Of a stretch of DNA of 64,000 nucleotides, positions 36,259 through 46,205 are shown one piece after another. Origin of the DNA: Terracoccus sp. 273MFTsu3.1. GTDB lineage: Bacteria > Actinomycetota > Actinomycetes > Actinomycetales > Dermatophilaceae. Within the stretch, counting starts at the first letter, position 1. Each line of letters starts with the position of its first letter. The notes beneath the pieces were generated by a model. That model did not search any database, was not told where the DNA came from, and saw only the letters and a list, made by a program, of their open reading frames with translations. The translations under genes were made by a program, and so were the position numbers. The stretch is taken from positions 124,001 through 188,000 of the forward strand of contig NZ_KB911827.1 in NCBI RefSeq assembly GCF_000383675.1. Reading direction: 5' to 3'.

Positions 36259-39200
36259 ATGTCATCACGCACCAGCACGACCGAGGGGGCCCTGGCCCGC
36301 CTCGGGTTCGCCGACCCCGACCGCGCCGTCGGGCTCATCGACGACCGCGCGCTGCTGCCTATCCGCGCGGCTGTCGAGGACGGCCAGCTCGACCCCCTGG
36401 CCGCCGTCATGGGTGAAACCGCCGACCCCGACCAGTGCCTGCTCGGGCTGGTGCGGGTCGCGGAGTCGCTCGCCCGTCTCGGGGACCCGCCCGACTGGGG
36501 CATCTCCGCCCTCGCCGCCGAGCTCGCGACCCCGGGCGTCGGGCGCGAGCGCGTCCTCGGGGTGCTCGGTGCCTCGACGGCCCTCGTCGACGAGCTGGTC
36601 CGGCACCCGGAGCACTGGGTCGACGCCGCCCGTGCCGAGCGACGCACCGGCGAACAGGTGCGCAGTGACCTCGTGCACGCGGTGAGCGACGAGCGGGGGG
36701 AGCACTCGCCGCTCGACGCCCTGCGCATCGCCTACCGCCGGGGCCTGTTGCGGATCGCCGCCCTCGACGTCACGGCCGCCGATCCGCTCGCCGAGATGCC
36801 AGCCGTGGGCGAGGCCCTTGCCGAGCTGGCGGAGGCGGCCCTCGAGGCCGCCCTCGTCATCGCTCGGGAGGAGTACGGCGAGGGCCACGAGGTATGCCGT
36901 CTCGCCGTCATCGGGATGGGCAAGACGGGCGGTGGCGAGCTCAACTACGTCAGCGACGTCGACGTCATCTTCGTCGCCGAGCCGGCCGACGGGGCCGACG
37001 AGGACCTCGCGCTGCGAGTGGGCACGGCGCTGGCGACGGCCGTCATGCGCGCGTGCTCGACCCCCACGCCCGAGGGCAGCTTGTGGCCCGTCGACGCCGC
37101 GCTGCGCCCCGAGGGCAAGCAGGGGCCGCTCGTGCGGACCATCAGCAGCCACAAGGCGTACTACGAGCGCTGGGCCAAGACGTGGGAGTTCCAGGCCCTG
37201 CTCAAGGCCTGGGTCTCGGCGGGGGACAAGGAGATCGGGCTGCGCTACAAGGCAGAGATCTCTCCCATGGTCTGGGAGGCGGCCGGTCGGGACAAGTTCG
37301 TCGAGGACGTCCAGGCGATGCGCCGTCGCGTCGAGCAGCACGTGCCCGCCAACGAGGCGGCGCGCCAGCTCAAGCTCGGGCCGGGAGGCCTGCGCGACGT
37401 CGAGTTCAGCGTCCAGCTGCTCCAGCTCGTGCACGGCCGCACCGACCCGAGCCTGCGGTCCGCGACGACGCTCGAGGCGCTGGCGGCGCTGGCGCGCGGT
37501 GGCTACGTCGGCCGCGACGACGCCGCCATCCTCGACCGGGCCTACCGCCATCTGCGCTGCCTCGAGCACCGCATCCAGCTGCACCGCCTCCGGCGCACGC
37601 ACCTCATGCCGGTGACCGAGGCGGACCTGCGCCGGCTGGGTCGCGCGATGGGACACCGGACGCACCCGGAGCAGGCCGTCGTTGCCGACCGCCAGGCTGC
37701 GGCCCGCGAGGTGCGCCGGCTCCACGAGCGACTCTTCTACCGGCCGCTGCTCGCGGCGGCCGCGAAGCTCAGCCCGACCGAGGCACGTCTCAGCCCCGAA
37801 GCGGCTCGTCAGCGCCTCCTCGCTCTCGGCTTCCGTGACCCGGCAGGCGCCCTGCGCCACATCGAGGCACTGACGACGGGTGTCAGCCGTCGTGCGGCGA
37901 TCCAGCGCACGCTGCTCCCGGTCATGCTCGGCTGGTTCGCCGACGAGGCCGACCCCGACGCCGGGCTCCTGTCCTTCCGCCGGGTCTCCGACGAGCTCGG
38001 CTCGACCCACTGGTACCTCAAGATGCTCCGCGACGAGGGCCGTGCCGCCGACCGCCTCGCGCACTGCCTGGCGCGCAGCCGGTACGCCGCCGACCTGCTC
38101 GTGCGCTCGCCCGAGAGCGTGTCGATCCTCGGCGACGACAACGGTCTGACGCCGCGCAAGCGTGAGGCGATCACGGCGACGATGCAGTCCGCGGCCGGGC
38201 GACGTGACTCGGCCGCCGACGCGGTGGCCGCGGTGCGCGCGATCCGCCGCCACGAGCTGCTGCGCATCGTCATGGGTGACCTCGTCGGCGTCATCGACCT
38301 TCCCGGCGTCGGGGTGGCCCTGACCGACCTCACCGGTTCGACCATCCAGGTCGCCCTCGAGGCGGCCATCCGCGAGGTCGAGCGGCGCGAGGGCGAGCCG
38401 GTCGGCGGCGACATCCTCGTCGTGGCGATGGGCAGTCTCGGTGGGCGGGAGCTCGGCTACGCCAGCGACGCCGACGTCATGTTCGTGCACCAACCGCATC
38501 CCGGCTCGTCCGAGAAGGACGTCCAGGCTCGCGCGACGATGGTCGTGCAGGAGCTGCGCAAGCTCCTGTCCGGCTCGGGTCCCGACCCGGGGCTCGGGCT
38601 CGACGCCGACCTGCGCCCCGAGGGCAAGGGCGGACCGCTCGTGCGCAGCGTCGACTCGTTCCGCACCTACTACGAGCGCTGGGCGCTCACGTGGGAGTTC
38701 CAGGCGCTGCTGCGGGCCACCCCGATCGCCGGCCCGTCGTCCCTCGCCGACGCCTTCCTCGAGCTCATCGACCCGCTGCGGTGGCCCGAGGGCGGCATCA
38801 GCGAGAGCCAGGTGCGCGACATCCGGACTCTCAAGGCGAGGGTCGAGAGCGAACGACTCCCGCGTGGTGCCGACCCGCGCACCCACATCAAGCTGGGCCG
38901 TGGTGGTCTGACCGACGTGGAGTGGGTCGTCCAGCTGCACCAGCTCGAGCACGCCCACGCGCACCCCTCACTGCGGGTCACCGGCACCATGGCGGGGCTG
39001 GCCGCGCTTGAGGCCGAGGGGCTCGTCGCGACCGACGACGTCAAGGCGCTGCGCGAGGCCTGGCGTCTCGGTGCGCTCCTGCGCAACGCCGGCGTCCTGT
39101 GGCGCGGAAGACCCATCGACAGCGTCCCGTCGGACCTGCGCGACCTCGACGGGATCGGCCGCATCATGGGTCGGTCCGCGGGCGAGGGAGCAGCGCTCGC

Positions 39201-39291
39201 CGAGCTGTGGCGCCGGGTCGCGCGACGCTCCAGGCACGCCACTGATTTCAACTTTTACGACACCCCACCTCGGGGTAGCGTCGTCACGTGA
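36259..39291 (+). CDS. glnE: bifunctional glutamine synthetase adenylyltransferase/deadenylase
   Basis: 1010 aa. Attaches AMP to, or removes it from, the Tyr of GlnA1. Two nucleotidyltransferase domains are evident, each with the G-S/G-D-x-D metal motif: GGGELNYVSDVDVIF near residue 225 and GGRELGYASDADVMF near 730, each followed by a LRPEGK block (DAALRPEGKQG, DADLRPEGKGG) and a helical domain. Lies downstream of glnA2, as in many Actinobacteria, with a transporter gene overlapping its stop. Confidence 0.95.
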   Translation: MSSRTSTTEGALARLGFADPDRAVGLIDDRALLPIRAAVEDGQLDPLAAVMGETADPDQCLLGLVRVAESLARLGDPPDWGISALAAELATPGVGRERVLGVLGASTALVDELVRHPEHWVDAARAERRTGEQVRSDLVHAVSDERGEHSPLDALRIAYRRGLLRIAALDVTAADPLAEMPAVGEALAELAEAALEAALVIAREEYGEGHEVCRLAVIGMGKTGGGELNYVSDVDVIFVAEPADGADEDLALRVGTALATAVMRACSTPTPEGSLWPVDAALRPEGKQGPLVRTISSHKAYYERWAKTWEFQALLKAWVSAGDKEIGLRYKAEISPMVWEAAGRDKFVEDVQAMRRRVEQHVPANEAARQLKLGPGGLRDVEFSVQLLQLVHGRTDPSLRSATTLEALAALARGGYVGRDDAAILDRAYRHLRCLEHRIQLHRLRRTHLMPVTEADLRRLGRAMGHRTHPEQAVVADRQAAAREVRRLHERLFYRPLLAAAAKLSPTEARLSPEAARQRLLALGFRDPAGALRHIEALTTGVSRRAAIQRTLLPVMLGWFADEADPDAGLLSFRRVSDELGSTHWYLKMLRDEGRAADRLAHCLARSRYAADLLVRSPESVSILGDDNGLTPRKREAITATMQSAAGRRDSAADAVAAVRAIRRHELLRIVMGDLVGVIDLPGVGVALTDLTGSTIQVALEAAIREVERREGEPVGGDILVVAMGSLGGRELGYASDADVMFVHQPHPGSSEKDVQARATMVVQELRKLLSGSGPDPGLGLDADLRPEGKGGPLVRSVDSFRTYYERWALTWEFQALLRATPIAGPSSLADAFLELIDPLRWPEGGISESQVRDIRTLKARVESERLPRGADPRTHIKLGRGGLTDVEWVVQLHQLEHAHAHPSLRVTGTMAGLAALEAEGLVATDDVKALREAWRLGALLRNAGVLWRGRPIDSVPSDLRDLDGIGRIMGRSAGEGAALAELWRRVARRSRHATDFNFYDTPPRGSVVT
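39276..39281 (+). promoter_or_regulatory. -10 box (TAGCGT) inside the end of glnE
   Basis: TAGCGT 6 nt before the GTG of the MFS gene, in an AT-richer patch (39242-39262). It could give the transporter its own leaderless transcript. Confidence 0.4.
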
Positions 39292-40556
39292 ATCCGAGCC
39301 AGGGGCAGGGCGAGAGCGCGCCGACGTACGCCGCCGTCCTCCGCGTTCCGCGGTACCTGCCGGTGTTCCTGGCCAACGCCCTGTCGATGTGGGGCGACTA
39401 CATCGCGCGCGTCACGATCGCTGCCGTCGTCTACGAGCGCACCCGGTCACCGCTCGCGACCGCCACGACGCTCGCGGTCAGCCTCGTGCCCACCTTCTTC
39501 GGACGCAGCCTCATCGGACCGGTCGTCGACCGGTTCCCCTACAAGTGGGTCCTCATCTGGTCGCACCTGCTGCGGGCCGCGTGCGTGCTGGGTCTGATGT
39601 GGCTCGTCCTCCAGGGGGCGAGCTACTGGCTGATGTTCCTCGTGCTCTTCGGGCTCGAGCTCGTCGGCGGGGCCTCGACCGCCTCCTACATGGTGCTCGT
39701 GACCGACCTCTTCGAGGACCGGCATCTCTACGCGCGTGCCGTGGGCCTGGGGGCGATGTCCGAGCAGTTCAACCAGGCGATCGGACTGGCCCTCGGCGGC
39801 GGCCTCATCGTGCTCGTCGGTCCCCAGACGGGGCTGCTCTTCGACCTGCTGACGTTCGTCGTCGCGGCACTGGTGACCCTCTTCGTCGTCGAGCTGCGAC
39901 CCGTCTCGGGCGAGCGAGGCCGCGGTCTGCGTGGCTTCGCGCGCGACCTGACGACCGCCGCGGGCGACCTGGCGCGGCACCCGGTCCTGGCCCGCCTCGT
40001 GACGCTGAGCGCGATCGCGTGCCTCGGCATCGTCGCGCCGGAGGCGCTGGCCCTGCCGATCGCCGGGCAGAACGGCTGGGGTGGCGTGCTCATGGCCTCA
40101 CCGATCGTGGGCGCCGTCGTCGGCATCATCCTCATCGGTCGCAGGGACGTCCACGAGCAGAACCGGTCGATCGTGCCGTTGGCCCTCGCCATGCCGATCC
40201 CGCTCCTGCTGACCGCCTTCGAGCCGCCGATCTGGCTCGTCGCGGCCCTGTTCTTCGTGTCCGGGATGATGCAGGCCTTCATGGTGCCGTTGCAGGCGAC
40301 CTTCGCCCTCGTCACCGAGCCGGCCCTGCGGGGCCGCATCTTCAGCCTGGCCGGGTCGGTCTCGATCGCCGCCGCAGGCCTGTCGTACCTCGCGGCCGGC
40401 TGGGTCGGCCAGCACTCGGGGCCCCATCTTGCCGTCACCATCTGCGCTGGCGTGTGTCTGGCACTGGTCGCGCTCATCGCCGCGACGTGGCCCCACAGCA
40501 GGGTCCGTTCGGCCGTCGACTCCGCCTACGCGACGACGTCCTCCCGCGCCGCCTGA
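39288..40556 (+). CDS. MFS transporter
   Basis: 422 aa, 12 TM helices; N-terminal FLANALSMWGDYIARVTIAAVVYERT and GRSLIGPVVDRFPYKWVL are typical of efflux MFS proteins with a compact loop motif. The GTG overlaps the glnE stop (GTGA). Substrate unknown. Confidence 0.82.
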   Translation: MNPSQGQGESAPTYAAVLRVPRYLPVFLANALSMWGDYIARVTIAAVVYERTRSPLATATTLAVSLVPTFFGRSLIGPVVDRFPYKWVLIWSHLLRAACVLGLMWLVLQGASYWLMFLVLFGLELVGGASTASYMVLVTDLFEDRHLYARAVGLGAMSEQFNQAIGLALGGGLIVLVGPQTGLLFDLLTFVVAALVTLFVVELRPVSGERGRGLRGFARDLTTAAGDLARHPVLARLVTLSAIACLGIVAPEALALPIAGQNGWGGVLMASPIVGAVVGIILIGRRDVHEQNRSIVPLALAMPIPLLLTAFEPPIWLVAALFFVSGMMQAFMVPLQATFALVTEPALRGRIFSLAGSVSIAAAGLSYLAAGWVGQHSGPHLAVTICAGVCLALVALIAATWPHSRVRSAVDSAYATTSSRAA

Positions 40557-40621
40557 GCGACGCGAGAGGACGTCCGTACCGGAACCGGTCCGACGAGCGG
40601 TCCGCTACCCGGGCCCGCGCG

Positions 40622-41614
40622 TCAGCGCATGCCGTTGGCGGCGAGCAGGGCGCGCCACGTCGACGGGTAGGCGATGCCCGTCGCCCCGAGTCCGTGCTTG
40701 GTCTGCCACGTCTTGAGGCGGCTCGTCGTCACGGAGGCGAAGGTGCCGGTCGCCGGAGTGACGCCGATGGCGTTCTGGAGCGTGGTCACGGCAGGTCCGG
40801 ACATGCCGGGACGCAGGACCATGCCCGAGCGGGGGACGAGCTGCTTGAGCAGGGTGCTCGCGCCGGCCGGAGCCTTGACGGCGGGGTAGCTCGGGCAGCG
40901 CGTCGCGTTGGGGGTCGCCTGCCCGGCGGACCAGTTGAGGTCGGCGGGGCGGCAGGGACCCCAGTCGACTGGGGCGACCGTCTTGGTCCAGAAGGAGGTC
41001 CGACCGTTCGCGCCCTCCCACGACAGGCTGAGGTGGATGTGGTTGCGGTGGCAGGCGGTGTCGTACGCCGAGGAGGGCGTGTCGGCGCAGGTGCTGTAGG
41101 GGCGCCATCCCTCCGCAGGGCGGTAGGAGCTCCACATCTTGTCGTTCCAGATGATGTACATGACGCCGAGGCGCCGTGCGTTGGCGTAGCGGTTGCCCGC
41201 CTTGTCGTACGCGAGCAGCCAGGTCAGCACGGCACTGGCCTCGGCGCGCTCGGTGGCGTTGCGCACGTTGAAGAAGGTGTCGATGGCGCGTCCGTCGAAG
41301 TGTTCCGACGAGGGCGTCGTCGCCGACGTGCAGGTGCGCGAGAGGCCGTACGTGTTGCCGTAGGTCGCCTGGATCAGCTTGGCGAGCTTCGCCGAGCCGG
41401 TGCGGGTGCGCAGGTCGCAGCCTGTCGGGGGGACGTAGGGGGACAGGCCCTCGATCGCGACGGGGAGGCCGGTCGGGGTCGGGGGCACCGCGACGGCGGC
41501 GCCGCCGCCGGCCGTGGCCGACGGGGCCACGGCGGACACGATGGCGAGCGACGCGACGGTTGCCAGGAGCAGACCGAACGTGCGCAGGCGTCGAGGAAGG
41601 ACGGGGTGGTTCAT
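40622..41614 (-). CDS. secreted protein with M15-like fold and peptidoglycan-binding domain
   Basis: 330 aa. Sec signal (residues 1-36, ending ATA), then a domain with SSEHFDGRAIDTFF and CHRNHIHLSL, whose His/Asp/His pattern resembles zinc D-Ala-D-Ala peptidases; paired cysteines suggest disulfides. The last 70 residues (VLRPGMSGPAVTTLQNAIGV) are a PG_binding_1 domain. Likely wall-associated, perhaps hydrolytic. GGAG precedes the ATG after a leader of some 100 nt. Confidence 0.75.
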   Translation of the reverse strand: MNHPVLPRRLRTFGLLLATVASLAIVSAVAPSATAGGGAAVAVPPTPTGLPVAIEGLSPYVPPTGCDLRTRTGSAKLAKLIQATYGNTYGLSRTCTSATTPSSEHFDGRAIDTFFNVRNATERAEASAVLTWLLAYDKAGNRYANARRLGVMYIIWNDKMWSSYRPAEGWRPYSTCADTPSSAYDTACHRNHIHLSLSWEGANGRTSFWTKTVAPVDWGPCRPADLNWSAGQATPNATRCPSYPAVKAPAGASTLLKQLVPRSGMVLRPGMSGPAVTTLQNAIGVTPATGTFASVTTSRLKTWQTKHGLGATGIAYPSTWRALLAANGMR

Positions 41615-41903
41615 GGTGGTTCTCCGAGACGGGGATCGGTGGGAGCCACCCGTGCCGAGGCAGGGTGGCAGGGCGCGAGGGGTGTTGGGTTGTGATCCCG
41701 TGCGCGTGGAGAGAGGCCGTCAGGGAACCTGCGAACGCGGGTGTGGCAATTTAACCCATTTGTCCGATTACTGCCCAGTCAACGTGAAAAGTCACTGACG
41801 CGACACGCCGTGCCGGTCACGCATCCGACGCTCGGCGTGCGATATGCGACGCCCGTTCGGGGTGGCCCGCGCGGCCTGGGCAGGGCCGGAGACCGAGACG
41901 GAT
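41615..41903 (-). promoter_or_regulatory. 289-nt gap upstream of the secreted wall protein
   Basis: Contains an AT-rich stretch at about 41748-41796 with TTGACT on the minus strand as a possible -35, followed by a C-rich leader. No riboswitch class recognised. The rest shows nothing definite. Confidence 0.35.
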
Positions 41904-43427
41904 CTAGCGCCCGGGGAGGGGCATCCCGCGTTCGCGTCGCCGACGCCCCCGCAGGTCGAGAGCGCTGGCGAGCAGCGCGACCGCGACGAGAGCAGCAGCG
42001 ACGCGGAGTGCGGTCGACGCGTCGAGCGCGCCACCGGCCGCGGCGTCCGAGTAGAAGACGGCGCCGACGAGGGCGATCCCGGCTGCGGTGCCGATGCGCT
42101 GGCCGGTCTGGAGCAGCCCTCCGGCGGTGCCGGCTCGCTCGACCGGCACCCGGGCGACCGTCAGCGTGATGTTGGGGGAGATGACCAGACCGCTGCCGAG
42201 ACCCGCGACGAGCAGGGGGCCGGCGAGCCACCAGCCGAGCGAGGCGTCGTGGACCGCAGCGATGACGACGTCCACCGCGACGAGACCCACGAGCACCACG
42301 GTGAGCCCACCGGTCACGAGCGAGCGCCCGAACCGGCTGACGAGGCGCCCGCCGATCGCGGACGTCAGGGCCGACCCGGCGGCGAAGGGTGTGACGGCCA
42401 GTCCGGCGAGCAGGGGAGAGTAGCCCAGCTCCTGCTGGAAGAAGATCGTCAGCACGAAGAAGATGCCGGTGAAGCCACCGAAGTAGATGCTGCCGACGGC
42501 GGCACCAGAGGCGTATCCGGGCACGTGGAAGAGCGCCAGGTCGACGAGGGGACTCCGGCCCCGCCGGGTGTACGTGCGCTCCCACCAAAGGAAGGCGACG
42601 AGCAGGGCCGCGCCCACGAGGGCCACCCACCCCGGGACGCCCGCTCCTCCGCGCCCCGTCTCGACGACGGGCAGCAGGACACCGAGCACGCCGGCCCCGA
42701 GCAGCACGACGCCGAGCGGGTCCGCGTCGACATGCCGGTTGGGGTCGCGAGGCGGGGGATCGGGCAGCCAGCGCAGGGCGAGCGCCACCGCTGCCACGGC
42801 GATCGGCAGGTTGACGAAGAAGATCCACCGCCAGCCGCGCTGCTCGCCCAGGCCGTCGAGGATGACCCCGCCGACAACGGGACCCACGGCCGTCGAGATG
42901 CCGATGGTCGCGCCGAGCAGACCGAAGGCCCGGCCACGCTCGTCACCACGGAACAGCTGCTGGATCAGACCCGAGACCTGCGGGTTGAGGATGCCGCCGG
43001 CGGCACCCTGGACCAGCCTGGCGACGATGAGCAGGGTGCTGTTCGGGGCGATCCCGCAGGCGAGGCTCGCGAGCCCGAAGAGGACGACGCCGACGACGAA
43101 CACGGTGCGACGGCCGAGGACGTCGCCGAGGCGTCCCGCCGGGACGAGCGTCAGGCCGAACGCGAGCGCGTAGCCCGAGACGACCCACTGCAGGTCGCTG
43201 GGCGTGGCCTGCACCCCGGTCTGGATCGAGGGGAGGGCCACGTTGACGATGCTGACGTCGAGCAGGGTCATGAACCCGGCCACGAGGCACACCCACAGGG
43301 CCCTCCAGCGCCGCGGGTCGGGCTCGGCGGCCGGTGCTCTCCCCGTAGCCTCGCCTGCCGGCACCCGGCCGCGGTCGTGCGTGGCGACGTGGGTCTCGGC
43401 GTGGGTCTCGGGGTGGTCGTCGTTCAC
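41904..43427 (-). CDS. MFS multidrug efflux transporter (DHA2, 14-TM)
   Basis: 507 aa. The 14-helix EmrB/QacA layout, with LDVSIVNVALPSIQ in TM1, WVVSGYALAFG, PAGRLGDVLGRR loop motif and GLLGATIGISTAVGPVVGG in TM5 (antiporter motif C). The GTG at 43427 overlaps the DUF1810 stop by 4 nt. Drug range unknown. Confidence 0.88.
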   Translation of the reverse strand: MNDDHPETHAETHVATHDRGRVPAGEATGRAPAAEPDPRRWRALWVCLVAGFMTLLDVSIVNVALPSIQTGVQATPSDLQWVVSGYALAFGLTLVPAGRLGDVLGRRTVFVVGVVLFGLASLACGIAPNSTLLIVARLVQGAAGGILNPQVSGLIQQLFRGDERGRAFGLLGATIGISTAVGPVVGGVILDGLGEQRGWRWIFFVNLPIAVAAVALALRWLPDPPPRDPNRHVDADPLGVVLLGAGVLGVLLPVVETGRGGAGVPGWVALVGAALLVAFLWWERTYTRRGRSPLVDLALFHVPGYASGAAVGSIYFGGFTGIFFVLTIFFQQELGYSPLLAGLAVTPFAAGSALTSAIGGRLVSRFGRSLVTGGLTVVLVGLVAVDVVIAAVHDASLGWWLAGPLLVAGLGSGLVISPNITLTVARVPVERAGTAGGLLQTGQRIGTAAGIALVGAVFYSDAAAGGALDASTALRVAAALVAVALLASALDLRGRRRRERGMPLPGR

Positions 43428-43867
43428 GCGCCGAGGATCCCCGTCGTCGCGTCGTCGCGGCGGCCGTCGAAGAAGTGCTCGAGCACGCGAGCGAAGGGCT
43501 CGGCGTCCACCGCGTCGCGTGCCGCCAGCTCGAAGAGGGTCATCGACGAACGGAGCTTGGTCGCGTCGACCGGACCCAGCACGCGCACCGGGTCGTCGGT
43601 GTCGAGGGCGTCGAGCGCTTCTGCGCACTCACGCAGCCGGGGTCCGAGGATCGGGTGGCGCAGGTAGGCGCGCGCCTCGCGAAGGCCGGACACGGCATAC
43701 GTACGGGCCGTCTCGCTCCGGCCGAGCCCGCTGACCTGGGGGAGGACGAACCACATCCAGTGCCCGCGCTTGAGGCCGGCCCGCAGCTCGGCCAGGGCGG
43801 CGGCGTAGGTGCCGCCCGCATCCTGGGCGCGGACGAAGCGCTCGAGGTCGGGAGAGTCGTCGGTCAT
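43424..43867 (-). CDS. DUF1810 family protein
   Basis: 147 aa. DLERFVRAQDAGGTYAAALAELRAGLKRGHWMWFVLPQ at the start and TARTYAVSGLREARAYLRHPILGPRL in the middle are diagnostic of DUF1810. Soluble; catalytic role unknown. Couples into the MFS gene. TACGAC 7 nt before the ATG may be a leaderless -10. Confidence 0.9.
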   Translation of the reverse strand: MTDDSPDLERFVRAQDAGGTYAAALAELRAGLKRGHWMWFVLPQVSGLGRSETARTYAVSGLREARAYLRHPILGPRLRECAEALDALDTDDPVRVLGPVDATKLRSSMTLFELAARDAVDAEPFARVLEHFFDGRRDDATTGILGA

Positions 43868-43971
43868 GTACAGGGTCGTACCCGTGCGGCCCACCCGACC
43901 CGACACCCTGTCCAGGGTCTGACCCGACGCGTACGCCCGGCTCGGTCTCCGTGTCGCCGGGCCCGCGCGCC

Positions 43972-43977
43972 TAGGGT
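43972..43977 (+). promoter_or_regulatory. -10 box (TAGGGT) before decayed LuxR gene
   Basis: TAGGGT 6 nt before the ATG at 43984; the promoter survives while the gene is damaged. Confidence 0.45.
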
Positions 43978-43983
43978 GGTGAC

Positions 43984-44655
43984 ATGCCGGTGCTGGGCAC
44001 GAAGCTGCACGTCCCGAGGGCCCGTCGGCCCCTCGTTCCGCGCCGACGCCTGACCGACCAGCTGGCCGCGCCCGGAGCATCTCTTCCGAGGCTCGTGCTC
44101 GTCTGTGCCCCAGCAGGATTCGGCAAGACCACCCTCATGGCGCAGTGGCTGGCCCATCAGGACACCGACGGCCCGGATGCATCGAGGGGTGGCTTCGCCG
44201 GGCGGGTCGCCTGGCGTGTCCGGCGACCTCGAACGTGCCGTGGCGGACCTCCACCGCGCCGTGGGCCACGGTGTCCCAGCCGGCTACGTCCGGCTCTTCC
44301 TCGACGAGGACCCGCGCTGCGGCAGCTGCTCCTGGCCACCCAGGCGGCTGCAGCCGACGCGTCGCCCGCACTGCTCGACCTGGTCCGCCTGGACGCGTCG
44401 GCGACCGACGGTGACACGCACGCACGCGCAGAGCCGGACGCCGGGTCGAGTCCCGGCCTGCGTTCGGGGCTCAGCAGCCGAGAGCTCGACGTGCTGCGCC
44501 TGCTCGCCACCGACCTCAGCGGCCCCGAGATCGCGGCGCGACTGTTCGTCTCGGTCAACACGCTGCGCACCCACACCAAGCACATCTTCAGCAAGCTCGA
44601 CGTCTCCACGCGGCGAGCGGCGGTGTCCCGGGCGCACGAGTCCGGCCTGCTGTAG
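43984..44655 (+). pseudogene. decayed LuxR/LAL-type (MalT-like) regulator
   Basis: Starts like a large ATP-binding LuxR regulator: LGTKLHVPRARRPLVPRRRL, then Walker A CAPAGFGKTTLMAQWLA. It ends with an intact LuxR helix-turn-helix (LSSRELDVLRLLATDLSGPEIAARLF). Normal members are about 900 aa, but only 223 codons remain. In another frame, 44217-44312 encodes the usual C-terminal SGDLERAVADLHRAVGHGVPAGYVRLFLDED, so an internal deletion and a frameshift near 44313 have both occurred. The merged frame is probably not functional. Confidence 0.75.
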
Positions 44656-44763
44656 ATCACCACTCCGGTCACCCGATGAGGTGATGTGCGCTCACCCTCG
44701 GCATCCCTAGCGTCGTGGACATCGCCGGACACGCCGTCCGGCCCCAGTCACCGGGAGCCCGAC

Positions 44764-45480
44764 ATGACCATCACGACCTCCAGCCTCACCCGTGCCGCCG
44801 GCGCTGCCGCTGCGGTTGCCGGACTCCTCTTCATCGGCGTCCAGGTCAACCATCCGGCCATGGACGTGTCGTCCGTCGAGAGCACCGAGTGGGTCCTGCG
44901 CAACACCGCGAAGGTGGTCCTCAGCGCCCTCGCGCTCGGCGGCGTCACCGGGATGTACCTGCGCCAGGTGCGGCAGACGGGCTGGCTCGGCCTCGTCGGC
45001 TGGGCCCTCTCGGCCGTCGGCTTCCTCGTCATGGGCAGCGTCGCGTTCGTGGCGGCATACGTCCTGCCGACGCTGGCGGACACGGCGCCCCGCTACGTCG
45101 ACGACCTGCTCGTCGCAGCCAGCGGAGGGCACCCGGTGGGCGACATCGGGCTCATGCAGGGCGTGCTCCTCGTCTCGGCCGTCGCGTACGTCGGCGGAGG
45201 CGTCACGCTCGGCGTCGCCATGTTCCGGGCCAGGGTCCTGGCTCGCTGGGCGGCCGCCCTGCTCGCCCTCGGCTGCGGTGCCACCGTGCTGCTGTCCGTC
45301 CTGCCCCACTCCTTCGAGCGGCCGATGGCCGTCCCGGCCGGGGTCGCCCTCATCGGCCTCGGAGTCTCCCTGTGGCGCAACGCGACCCAGACTTCCATCG
45401 CCGCTCCCGCCGACGTCAGCTCGCCCGACGCGAGCTCGCCCGACGCGAGCGTGCCCGCCGTCGCCAGGGCCGTGCGATGA
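44764..45480 (+). CDS. hypothetical membrane protein, 238 aa
   Basis: Six or so TM helices; N-terminal AAAVAGLLFIGVQVNHPAMD and VLRNTAKVVLSALALGGVTGMYLRQ resemble small integral membrane proteins often placed near DUF2306 genes. Stop overlaps the next ATG. The tail has repeated SSPDA units. Adjacent decayed LuxR gene was perhaps its regulator. Confidence 0.65.
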   Translation: MTITTSSLTRAAGAAAAVAGLLFIGVQVNHPAMDVSSVESTEWVLRNTAKVVLSALALGGVTGMYLRQVRQTGWLGLVGWALSAVGFLVMGSVAFVAAYVLPTLADTAPRYVDDLLVAASGGHPVGDIGLMQGVLLVSAVAYVGGGVTLGVAMFRARVLARWAAALLALGCGATVLLSVLPHSFERPMAVPAGVALIGLGVSLWRNATQTSIAAPADVSSPDASSPDASVPAVARAVR

Positions 45481-46205
45481 CCGACGACGTGGTGGACCGG
45501 CGCCGGATCGCCCGGCGCCGGTCCGGTCGACGGGGGCGGTCCGCCGGCTGGGGCGGTCCGGTGGCGATGATCGCCCTGTCGGCCGTCCCGCTCGCGGCCG
45601 GTGCGCTGCGGCTGGCCCAGATCGGGGGCGTCGCACAGGTCGTGCCGGCGGACCGCCGCTTCGCCGACGCGCCGGCGCCGCTGGTGCTCCACATCGTGGG
45701 AGCCGCCGTCTACGCCGTCATCGGGGCCCTTCAGCTCGTGCCCGCCCTCCGGCGCCGGCACCCCGTCTGGCACCGCCGCGCCGGTCGCGTCGTCACGGGC
45801 GTGGGTGTGCTCGTGGCCGGGTCGGCGTTGTGGATGACCCTGCTGTATGCCGCCAAGCCGGGCACGGGCGACCTGCTGTACGTCCTCCGGCTGGCCTTCG
45901 GGTCGGCCATGGTCGCCTGCCTCGTCCTCGGGATCACCGCCATCCGCCGGGGCGACGTGCCGCACCACCGGGCGTGGATGATCCGCGCGTACGCCATCGC
46001 GCTCGCCGCGGGGACGCAGATGTTCACCGAGGGCATCGGCGGCGCCCTGTTCGGCACCGGTGGGCTCAAGGGCGATCTCGCCAAGGCCGCCGGATGGGTC
46101 ATCAACCTCGCCGTGGCCGAGTGGGTCATCCGTCGTTCGGCTCCCGCCCCGACCGCCCGGCCGGGCCGAAACCCGTCCGTCGCAGCCACGGGCCTGTCGT
46201 CATGA
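45477..46205 (+). CDS. DUF2306 family membrane protein
   Basis: 242 aa with seven hydrophobic segments. HIVGAAVYAVIGALQLVPALRRRHPVWHRRAGRV is the family hallmark, with later GDVPHHRAWMIRAYA (His-rich). Overlaps neighbours on both sides by ATGA. Function unknown; the histidines may ligate metal or haem. Confidence 0.85.
   Translation: MTDDVVDRRRIARRRSGRRGRSAGWGGPVAMIALSAVPLAAGALRLAQIGGVAQVVPADRRFADAPAPLVLHIVGAAVYAVIGALQLVPALRRRHPVWHRRAGRVVTGVGVLVAGSALWMTLLYAAKPGTGDLLYVLRLAFGSAMVACLVLGITAIRRGDVPHHRAWMIRAYAIALAAGTQMFTEGIGGALFGTGGLKGDLAKAAGWVINLAVAEWVIRRSAPAPTARPGRNPSVAATGLSS

Noticed and set aside
36265-38964. 899-codon frame antisense to glnE
   Set aside because: Same shadow effect; glnE motifs are complete on the plus strand.
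41615-41760. Structured riboswitch in the leader of the secreted wall protein
   Set aside because: The leader is C-rich with only weak pairing and lacks the conserved c-di-AMP core words.
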